This document shows positions 52,262-61,661 of a stretch of 64,000 bases of DNA, piece by piece. Source of the DNA: Udeniomyces pyricola (lineage: Eukaryota > Basidiomycota > Tremellomycetes > Cystofilobasidiales > Mrakiaceae); contig BCIK01000024.1 of assembly GCA_039545295.1 (NCBI GenBank), forward strand, positions 62,001-126,000. Reading direction: 5' to 3'. A program made the position numbers and the translations under genes. The notes below the pieces were generated by a model. That model saw only the letters and a program-made list of their open reading frames with translations, searched no databases and had not been told where the DNA came from. The first letter of the stretch is position 1. Each line of letters opens with the position of its first letter.

Positions 52262-55200
52262 ATGACCGACTACAAGGTCAGCAGTGTCTCCTGATCTTGA
52301 GTTCTGCCTGGTGCCATTCCGGCTCGTTGATCTCTTCACGTGCTCATGTCTAGTCGGGTTCATCGGAGACTGACGCCATATTAATTGCTCCCCCTTTCTT
52401 CTTTCCTTTCCTTTCCTCTGGTCTGCTTGCCCGTCGCCTGCAGTTCCTTGGTGCCGAGCTCACCTCGCTCTCCCAAGCTGGGTTTGACATGTACGTAGCA
52501 ATATGTCGAAAATGATCCTGTCGGCATAGCAGGGCGGAAGGTGCTGCGTTCAGAAGGGGGGGGGGGGAGGAGGTTGTCATCTAGGCGGTCGTCCGACCAG
52601 GAGAGCCGCCCAGCCAAATGGCGTGGGGCCCCTCATGCCGGTTGCCGCTGTCTGTTCTCTCCCGAAAGCCGACCTTGCCCGAACAGCCTGCCCTTCTCTA
52701 TGAATCATACATGCCCCCATGTCGCGCTTCACCTCTCGTCTGAGGCCACCCTGACTGATATACTCCCCCTTTTAACCTCCTTGGCTCCGCTCCCACAGGG
52801 ACAAGATCCGTACGTTGCTCATCGCCCGCGACTCCCTCGCCAGGTTGTTCCTTGCAATTGGCGCCTCGTTTCCCCCTTCCTCGGCTAATCGTTGCCTCAT
52901 CTGCCTGTACACACTCCGCCTCTCATCGCTTTCACGGGTTTCTCTCATCGTCCTTGCCTGCTCATTCAGATCTTAAGCGCAATGCTCCCGTTGCTACCCT
53001 TTACGAGGATGCCGTCCGCAACGAGGGTGCCGTCATCAGCAATACCGGCGCGCTCATCAACTTCTCAGGCAAGAAGACCGGTCGAAGCCCAAAAGACAAG
53101 CGAATCGTCTACGAGGAGACTTCCAAGGACGATGTCTGGTGGGGTAGCGTCAACATCAAGATGGAGTTCGTCCCGTTTGCTTCTTTGGTTCCAGCTCGTC
53201 TGGATCGACGCTTTCAAATTGTGGGTATCGGTCGTCGTTCCTGCTGACGCCCTCGTTTGCACGCTTGCTTTCCATCTACCCACAGCGAGCACACTTTCGA
53301 GATCAACCGAGAGCGAGCTATCGACTACCTCAACACTCGTGACAACGTCTGTGAGTCCCGTCGTTGAGTCTTGAGTGGATGTAGAAGGGCCAATGAGTCA
53401 GAACGATCAACCGACGCTGACTTCTCGTCTGCTATCATCTTTTGCTCGTCTCCTCGGTCATCTCCTGTGTTCCATCTCGATGGGTGCCGTCTTCAAGATG
53501 TTTTCGATGGATTTGCCGGTGCCGACCCTAAATACCGCATCAAGGTCCGAGTCATTGCCTCGCGAGCGTACCACGCGCTCTTCATGGTGAGTGGCTTCAT
53601 TCTCTTAGCCGACTGGACGTGTACCACGTCAAGCACACGCGTCCAATACGATATCAGCTTCACGACGCCGACCTCCTTGCTCATGCCTTCGTTACCAATC
53701 TTGTCTCCCTCATCATGATAGAACAACATGCTCATCCGACCGACCGAGGAGGAGCTCGAGCACTTTGGCGAGCCCGACTTCACTATCTACAACGCCGGAC
53801 AGTTCCCTGCCAACCGGTTCACCACCGGCATGACTTCAACCACGTCGGTCGAGATTAACTTCAAGCGTATGGAGATGGTCATCTTGGGAACGGAGTACGC
53901 TGGAGAAATGAAGAAGGGTATCTTCTCCGTCATGCACTACATCCAGCCCGTCAAGTTTGGTCAGCTTTCGCTCCACTCGTCTGCCAACGAAGGCATCGAT
54001 GAGAACGACGTCACTCTCTTCTTTGGCCTCTCGGGAACGGGAAAGACGTGAGCTCGTCCTTTAGTTCGGCTGGTCGATGTTTGGGTGGATAGAAACATAG
54101 ATGTCGTAGTCTGCAGAGCTGACTTTTGCCTTTCTTTTGTCTTTCGCCCCTCTCTCCTAGTACCCTCTCGACTGATCCGAAACGACTGCTGATTGGTGAT
54201 GACGAGCACGTCTGGTCCGATACTGGCGTCTTCAACATCGAGGGTGGCTGCTATGCCAAGTGCATCAACCTCTCCAAGGAGAAAGAGCCCGAGATCTACA
54301 ATGCCATCCGATTTGGTTCGATCCTCGAGAACGTTGTCTACGACCCGTCCAACAGGAAGCCCGATTACGACGACGTCTCAATCACCGAGAACACCCGATG
54401 TGCCTACCCGATCGAGTTCATTGACGGCGTGAGTGTTGGCTAGCAGCTGCCTTTGAATCCGGCCCGGCCCGGTCAAGTGTTGGGCAATGAACAGTATACT
54501 GACCTGTCCCTTTTGGATCTTTACCCAATTTCTCCTCTGATATCGCGCCACTTAGCACAAGCCCGGATCGCTTTCGCACTCCCAGCCCAAGAACCTTGTC
54601 TTCCTCACTTGCGACGCGTACGGTGTCCTGCCTCCCGTCTCAAAGCTTACTCCCGAGCAGGCGTCGTACCACTTCATCGCCGGTTGTAAGTAGTGGTGGC
54701 TTCTGGTCTTTGTGCTCTCGTATGCGATCCGACATCGGGCATCTTTTGGCTGATACAATTTCCGGATTGCAATTCATCTCATTTCGTGCTCGTCTCGCCA
54801 CAGACACCTCCAAGACTCCTGGAACCGAAGACGGCATCCTTGAACCGAGCCCAACGTTCTCGACCTGCTACGGCCAGCCCTTCATTGTTCTTCACCCCTC
54901 GCGATACGCTTCGATGCTTGCGGAGCGAATGCAGAAGACCAAGGCCGATTGCTACCTCATCAACACTGGATGGACCGGCGGCAAGTTTGGTTCGGGTAAA
55001 CGATGCCCGCTCAAGTACACCCGGGCCATTGTCGACGCGATCCACAACGGCACGCTCGCCAAGGCCGAATACGAGAACTTCCCTGTGTATGTCCTCGGCT
55101 ATGAATTCTTTTTGCACTATCTTATAGCCTGATTGAGCCTACCATGACATTTCGCCTTGACGTATGCTGACTCGCTTCATCGTTATCTCCCTTTCGTCTT

Positions 55201-55402
55201 CAACAGCTTCAACCTCTCCATTCCGAAAGCCATCCCGGGCGTGCCGTCCGAGATTCTCAACCCGCTCAAGGCTTGGCCGTCGGAGGATGCCTTCCAGTCC
55301 GAGGTCGCCAAGCTCGCCGGCATGTTCAACAAGGCCTTTGCCAAGTACGAGGATGGGGTTTCGGCAGAGGTTCTAGCCGCTGGACCCTCGACATCGGCCT
55401 AG
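52262..55402 (+). CDS. PCK1: Phosphoenolpyruvate carboxykinase (ATP)
   Basis: Eleven exons (52262-52276, 52444-52490, 52799-52809, 52970-53165, 53286-53350, 53498-53586, 53722-54047, 54161-54428, 54556-54685, 54804-55086, 55207-55402) give 541 residues, near the usual 540-550. It converts oxaloacetate and ATP to PEP and CO2, the committed step of gluconeogenesis in the cytosol. Motifs: [28 protein letters not shown], the kinase P-loop [12 protein letters not shown], the metal site [22 protein letters not shown] and [13 protein letters not shown]. Very short early exons (15, 47, 11 nt) and the donor GA|GTTCGT at 53166 were chosen because they restore family sequence. Intron 2 is 308 nt and contains a 12-G run. 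Expected to be glucose-repressed. Confidence 0.96.
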
Positions 55403-56495
55403 ACTGAAGATGCTTTCCTCCTTCTCTCCTCCTCGCGTCGACCCATGTGATGCCTTGCCGTCGTCTTATTCCTTCTTTGTACTTTCTCCGGCGCCTGGCG
55501 TATATATCCGCCTGTAGCATCATGCATGACCTTTTCCTTAGCATTGCTTGTCTTTTTCTCTCCTGCCTTGAAGGGTTTCCTACCAAACCCTTTTTTTTTA
55601 ACGTTGCCCTTCATAATCGACTGATCGTTTCCACTTCATTCATCTCGTAGCATTCCTTCCTTCTTCCTAAACCCCCCGGCTCCATTTTTCGTTCTATCTT
55701 CCTTTATTTTGGGTCCATTGTTCTGTTTCAGTTATCGGGCACGATGACACGGTTTTCCTCCTTTTTCTTCTTCTTCTTTGTATGATGATAGAACATGTTT
55801 TTTTTTTTCCTCTTTTGGATCGCGAGTATTCCGTTACTTTAAAAAGCGAAGGATGGGGGTTACTACTTGTTCAACTGAAGCGATCAGAATACTCTGGGTG
55901 GTCTGCAATGTATCATGTTGATGATTTCGATCGACACTTGTTATTGGACGGTTAAACTTGATCGTTATACATATCCACACTTCGCCTTTGAAGGTTTTTT
56001 TTTCCTGTTCTTGAGGCTGATCGTCAGGAAACATTCAACAAGGCCGGTCTCGAATATGGAGGAGTGTTCATCAGGGATCGGTCATCATTGTATACAAATC
56101 GATGCGCGCAAGAGCGTCGAGGCAGGCGCGATGGGATGGGATGGACTCGAGTAGTGACACTAAAAATAAATAAATAAACAAAAATCGAGGATGGTGTCAG
56201 GGGGATGGTTGGTTGGTTGGTTGTTGGTGTTGGTGTTGTGTGTTAAATCTAGGGGTTCTATGTTTTGTGATGATTCAGATACGATATGATATGATATGAT
56301 ATGATATGATATGATATGATATGACCTTGGAGCGACGTGACTGGACGTGGTGAATTTTAGTATATATCTAAGGGGGTTTATGGTGTTTTTTTTTTTCGAT
56401 GCGAATGAAGGAAGAGATGCAAATGTCGAAAAAAAAAAAAAGGGAACGGATATATAGATAGATAGTGAGTGATGATCATTGATGGGTCCCAGTTT
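55403..56495. other. Convergent spacer between PCK1 and the aspartic protease
   Basis: This is 1093 bases between convergent 3' ends. It is T/C-rich to 55830, then AT-rich with AAATAAATAAATAAA at 56166-56180, TTGG tetramers near 56205-56222, a (GATAT)8 array, and T9 and A12 runs around 56385-56440. No gene is supported. Confidence 0.55.
56283..56322. repeat. (GATAT)8 pentanucleotide array
   Basis: Eight uninterrupted copies of GATAT, in the convergent spacer after PCK1. Confidence 0.92.
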
Positions 56496-59057
56496 TCAAG
56501 ATGTTGATGTCGTTGTCGTCGTTGATGATGATGATGATGATGATGATGAGGCAGGGAGAGCGAACCCGACTCGGGAGGCACCGACGTCAAAGACGGTGAA
56601 GACGTTGCGGAGGAAAACGTCGCCGACTAGAGGTTAGGCATAGGGTGAGGAAGGGAAGGAAGGGAAGGGTGGGTTGGGTTAGACGGAGAGGTTAAGGAGG
56701 AAGGAAAAAGGGTTTAAGGAGGAGGAGGCAGGAGTGAGGGGATCGTTAGTTAGTTGGTTGGTTCGATCAGATGAACAACCAGAAGAAAAGAAAGAAGAAG
56801 AAGAAAAAAGGTCTTTTTTTGATACGAACCTAACCAAGTCGAACCCAAGGACGAATTCCAACCGACGATGCTCCCGACGCACATCTCGCTTCCTTCGGCG
56901 ACCCGTCCGAGCGAGAGCGCGTCGGGTGCGATGGAGAATGATGACGTCGATGACGTAGAGGAAGCCGAGGCCGAGGAGGAGGCGGTGGTGTTGATGGAAG
57001 AGCCAAACGAGAGGGAAAAGGTAGGGGGAGAGGCACAAGGGTAGGTGTGGTAGCCGGCGTAAGAGGGACCTGTATGATGCAAAGGAAAGAAAAGGGAGGC
57101 AGGGTTGGAGGGAGGGGAATTTAGTAAGAATTCTTTGAATTTTATTTAGGAAACCAAAACTCCTTTCCCCTCTCCNNCCNCCCCCCCCCCCCCCCTTGCC
57201 GATATATATACACGATAACATGACGAACCATGCGTCGCAGCGAGACTCGTCGACCTCGGGACGGTTTTCCAAAGCTTCTCGACGTCCTCATACGAGCCAT
57301 AGACGTAAGTCGTCCCTGTATCAATGACGGCCGAGGTCCCGTTGAGGCCGGCGATGGGGTTTCCATTGAGAAAGAACTGGCCGAGTGGGACGGTCCAGTA
57401 GGATTCGAGTGTGACGGGGGTGTATCTGGATACGGTTGAATGGGGACGACAAGCAAGGGAAGGATAAAAAAAGAAGAGGAGGGGGAAGGAGATAGCAAAA
57501 GAGGTAGGTGAGTGATATTGATAGATAGATAGTCAGGAAGTCGATTGAGTTTTAAGAGCGCAGTTGGCTTTATAGTGGAGAAGAAGAAGTAGTCGAAGAT
57601 CGAAGCAGACAATCCTCACGCAATCTCTCCTTGGTAGCGATCATGATCAAGCCTGCCAAGCGTCAGTTGAGAGCCGCCCGCGGTTAAGTCAAAAGTGAAA
57701 ATCCGAGCGGAGAGATCAGGTTGTTGATCGAGGAGGGTGTGGAACATTGGCGTGACGTTGGCCGAGGATAAAGCGGGCCAACCCATGCCTAGGATACTGA
57801 TGGATGGCCGACATCGTAAAGGGTTGAAGAAATAGGACCGATGAGTAAAGAGAAGTCAGGACTACATCTGAGAAAATGGTCAGGAAAAGAGAAAGGATCG
57901 GAGAGTACAGGGAGGGGAGGGAGGGGGTTGAAGGGGTTTTGGACATACCCATCAGCTAAGAAGTTGTCGACGGCGAACGAGTCTGAAACGGTCGAGACGG
58001 CACTGAGGGTTTGATTAACGACGTCGTACCCACCGACGGTGATGACGTCAGAGGAGAGGGGTCCAGCCGTACGGGATCCATCCGCATACCTACAACGAAG
58101 GAGAGAGAGAAACAAGGGGAAACTTGAGAAAGGTGAGTATGTGTGCGAGAAGGACGTCAAAAACCAGCAAAGAGCGCGTAGCTGCAACTTTCGGAGAACA
58201 CGATGGGACTGCGGTTGTTTGATAAGCGACGCACCCTATGGAAAATTGTCCGGGGACTGCGGTGAATGAAGAAGAAGCCGATGTGTCGTACTGTTCGGAT
58301 CAAAACCATGTAAAAACATCGTTCAGTTAGAACTAGTCTGCTGGGAGGGAGGAAGAAAGGGGGGAGGGGGGATTTATTGAGGACAGCAAACGAGGGAAAG
58401 TGAGTGAGAGGGAGACGCGCGCTATGCCTACGTACTTGATGATGACCTCGGCAACCTTTAGCGGCGCAATCCTTACTGACGACCCACAAATCGCTGCTGC
58501 CCGTATCAAAGACGACAGTGAAGTTTTGGGGAGGCGTACCGATGGTGATGACACCTCGCCAAATGTCCTCGGATTCGTCAAGAAGCGGAACGGTCCCGTT
58601 CAGAGCTGTCGTCATCGACACCGTTGTTGCCGTCGTCGATGAAGAGCTTGGCGGAGACGAACGGGGCTCGTATTTTCTGGTTGAACACGAGAAAGCAAGA
58701 CAGTTGTTGTGAGTTGACAAACTTGATGGGACTTTCGAGAAATCAAGAGAGGAAGAAAAAAAAATAGGGAACATGCTTGACTCACTCTGAAGCCCGGTTT
58801 CTGTGATTCGTGAGGGCGGCGAGAGAGACGGCCGAATCAGAGTCAAACGTCTTGAGCGAGGTCGAGTCTGCTCGCCGATGGAGTGGGATGATGAGACTGT
58901 CAAAGTTTCCAGGGGAGGGCTTAGTGAGAGGGGATATGGTAGTTGTGCCGGCAGCTGGGTTGACGGTCGATGTGGGATGAAGGGGAGCGGCGGACGCGAG
59001 CGATGTCAGGAGGGCGACAAGAGGGAAAGTGGTGGTAATGACTGTGGCAGTGTACAT
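56496..59057 (-). CDS. Pepsin-type aspartic protease, secreted or vacuolar
   Basis: Eight exons (59057-58786, 58676-58436, 58290-58235, 58089-57949, 57796-57620, 57425-57229, 57069-56830, 56626-56496) give 484 residues, all phases closed. A signal peptide is clear (hydrophobic [16 protein letters not shown]), then a propeptide with LHRRAD. The first catalytic site reads [13 protein letters not shown], the flap [15 protein letters not shown], and the second site [13 protein letters not shown]. Later blocks are [33 protein letters not shown], and [12 protein letters not shown], the normal end of the A1 fold. The tail is poly-Ser/Thr (encoded by a TCA repeat), which may be glycosylated; I did not find a clear GPI signal. 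Unknown bases at 57176-57180 lie in intron 6 and do not affect the protein. Confidence 0.93.
57176..57195. other. Ambiguous bases at a C/G homopolymer
   Basis: Three N (57176, 57177, 57180) sit at the edge of a run of about 17 C on the plus strand, inside intron 6 of the protease gene. The tract length is probably wrong in the assembly. Confidence 0.9.
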
Positions 59058-59445
59058 GACTTGAGGACAAAGGTAATAGAGATGAGTGTGAATGGTGATG
59101 GACAACGAGAAGATGGCAAGAGCGTAGACGCAGTCGACGGCCAACACAGAGCAAGGAAGAAAGGTGAGGGGAAGAATACAAAGTCTATGGCCGCAGCAGA
59201 AGAACGGAGAGAAGAGACGTCTACGAGAATGCGAAAGGGAAGGGGAAGAAAGCAATCAAAGGGTGTGTTGAAAAGAGAGCGAGCGAAATGAACAAGGGGG
59301 CTACGAAACGGCCAAGAGAAAGACGGAGAAAGGGCGATGGCAGATGTGGTGTCGACTGGGTGAAAGCAGAAGAGGGATGGTGATAGTCGTTGGGAGTGGA
59401 CAGTGAGAGGGACATGTTAAATATGCCGAGTTTTCTGTTGGTGAG

Positions 59446-59468
59446 TGGTGGTGGTGGTGGTGGTGGTG
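59446..59468. repeat. (GGT)n trinucleotide tract
   Basis: About seven GGT/GTG units in the divergent promoter region upstream of the protease. Confidence 0.8.
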
Positions 59469-59649
59469 AGATTAGACTGTCAGTTGAGAGGCAGACCCAG
59501 GCTGAGACTAGAAGTGAGTGGAGGAAATTTGGATTGAGGCTGAGGGTGAATTCGCTATTAGAAGCTGCCGTGATCAGTCAGTGTGCCAGGTTTCATTTCA
59601 CCCGAGGGCGTAAGATCAGATTAGTCCTGTTAATGATCATGGGATGGAT

Positions 59650-59682
59650 GAGTGAGTGAGTGAGTGAGCGAGTGAGTGAGTG
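59650..59682. repeat. (GAGT)n tetranucleotide array
   Basis: About eight GAGT units, one interrupted by GAGC, in the same divergent region. Confidence 0.8.
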
Positions 59683-59920
59683 AAGGAAGGTGGAATGAAA
59701 TAGGTGGCTGAGGGTGTATGTTATAAAGTGTTAGCTAGATAGAGTACGGCAGATAGGTGTGAGATGTTGAGGGTGAGAATGGATGATGTATTATATATAT
59801 TGTTTGTATGAATATATCTATATCGTTATTTCCTTGAAACAATTCATTAATATATATCATAATTGAGCTCTGCGGGCGTCGGCCAACGTCCAACGGAGGT
59901 GGGCCGAAGGTGAATGAGCT

Positions 59921-59950
59921 GGCTGGGCTGGGCTGGGCTGGGCTGGGCTG
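59921..59950. repeat. (GGCTG)6 pentanucleotide array
   Basis: Six copies of GGCTG about 145 bp upstream of the PAM16 start. Each unit carries a GGG at its junction, giving regularly spaced G-triplets on the plus strand. Confidence 0.88.
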
Positions 59951-60092
59951 GCTGTCTTGTCTTTTCGACCTCGACCGACCAACCACCCCCACCAACGTCC
60001 CCGTCCGTCATCCTTGCCCTCACAGTCAACATACAATCAGCCCCTTACCAATCACGGCACTTCAAAACGCACCATATCACTCATTCAGTTCC

Positions 60093-61385
60093 ATGGTACG
60101 CTTCGATCGTCTCCCTCGGTCACTTTCTTGACGTCTCCTTCCCCCCCTTCCGACGCGACCTCGACAACTTAACCCTCTTCTATCCCTTCCTAACCTTCCC
60201 TTGTCCATCCCTCTCGACCGACCATCTCACTTAACTCATCGCCTGGCTCTCAACTTGGCTTGAAACTCCAGTCCAATCTCCCCAAACTTGTCACCCAGGT
60301 CGTCTTTACCGGCTCCAAGATCTTCGGTCGCGCTCTCGTTCAAGCCGGAAGACAAGCTTACAAGAGTCAGTTCTCGCCCGCTCGCCTCGTTCAAACACAC
60401 CCTCTCTCCGTCTTTGCTTCCCTCCTGCTGCGGGGGTCCAACGGTCAATCTATCTCGGTTGGAGAGCCCTGTCTTTTCTCATAGGCAGCAAAGTCGACTT
60501 TGATGGCTCATCACAAAGAGACGCCTTCGGTTCAATAGCCGTCGATTCTCGGCCGACTCAACGAGTCGCGTCACCTCGTTCTGTTTCCCAAGCGACGTCG
60601 TTCTCATTCTGACGGCATGAACCCTCCACTCATCATTTTAATCATGGCTCAACCTCGAACCCTTGACCAGACACTCAATATAAGCCTGAAGCTGCTGCTG
60701 GTGCCGACCCAGCGTCATCAGAACCGGCCGGAAACCCATCCAGCACGGCCGGTCTGACGCGGGCCCAACGGATGACGCTGTCGGAAGCTCAGATGATTCT
60801 CAACGTCAAGGATGAAGACTCTCTCGCCAAGGTCAAGGAAGTGAGTCTCTCGTTTTGTTTTTTGGTCTATTCTTCTTGAGTGGTCTCGGTGGTTTCGATC
60901 AAGGCTGGTTGGAATCATGAAGGGGGAAAAGGGCATGCATGGTCTTGATTATCCCTTGTGACTGACGCAATTGACACATGTGCGGTTGTTTTTGTTTCTG
61001 CTGTTGTCTGTCTTTCTTTCACTTGCACTTTGTTTCTGTTTTTGTTTTGTTTTGCTTGACATTCCTGCATTTCCAGCGCTATGAGCACCTGTTTGCTGCC
61101 AACTCGCCACCACCACCACCTACTCCGTCTCCGGATGATGCTCCTCCAGCCCCAATGACGGCCAAAGAGAAGAAAGCGGCCAAGTCGGCAGCTCCTCTCT
61201 ACTCGCATTACCTCCAGTCCAAGGTCGTCCGAGCGCTCGAGCGTATAGAAGCCGAGAAGAAGCTGGCAGAAGGTGGCATGGCCGAGGGAGAGGGTGTCGA
61301 AGCGGTTCCCAAGAAGGAGGGCGTCGAGCCGGTAGTTGGAGCCGAGGGAGAGCCCAAGAAGGGCGAGGAGCCAAAGGGACCTTGA
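60093..61385 (+). CDS. PAM16: Pam16/Tim16, J-like subunit of the mitochondrial import motor
   Basis: Four exons (60093-60095, 60272-60365, 60671-60840, 61077-61385) give 191 residues. The first exon is only the ATG, followed at once by GTACGC; without it, the protein would lack a start. Exon 2 gives SNLPKLVTQVVFTGSKIFGR, the conserved hydrophobic N-terminus. The J-like region is MTLSEAQMILNVKDEDSLAK and RYEHLFAAN, then YLQSKVVRALERIEAEKK. Pam16 lacks HPD, pairs with Pam14 at the TIM23 complex and restrains mtHsp70 stimulation. Here a Pro/Lys/Ala insert of about 30 residues separates helices II-III from the YLQSKV helix, and a further acidic/Gly tail follows; most family members are about 130-150 residues. 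Confidence 0.93.
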
Positions 61386-61661
61386 ACCTGATGATGATGA
61401 TGACGATGATGATGATGAGAAAGCGTATGTATAGTAGCGGTATGGAAAGTGGACAGCATCCAATTCTGCGAGTCGACAACCGAATTATATGACAGAAAGA
61501 AGGTACGAAAAGAAAAGAAAAAAAAAGAAGAAGAAAAATGATTGCGACAAATTCCAACTGCCAAAGATTTCGAGCGTGCTGCGAACGGGACTCATGATCA
61601 ACGTGTAAACCAATCATCACCCTGTACCCAGTCTTCATCCACCTTGATCCTTAACCCAGTC

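Larger units (their letters stand above)
59058..60092. other. Divergent promoter region of protease and PAM16
   Basis: This is 1035 bases between divergent genes. It is purine-rich on the plus strand up to 59340, has a (GGT)n tract at 59446-59468, a (GAGT)n array at about 59650-59682, AT-rich DNA at 59780-59865, then a (GGCTG)n array just before the PAM16 leader. No open frame is convincing. Confidence 0.55.

Noticed and set aside
59921..59950. GGCTG array considered as telomere-like or recombination element
   Set aside because: Only six short copies and unlike fungal telomere repeats; treated as a microsatellite.
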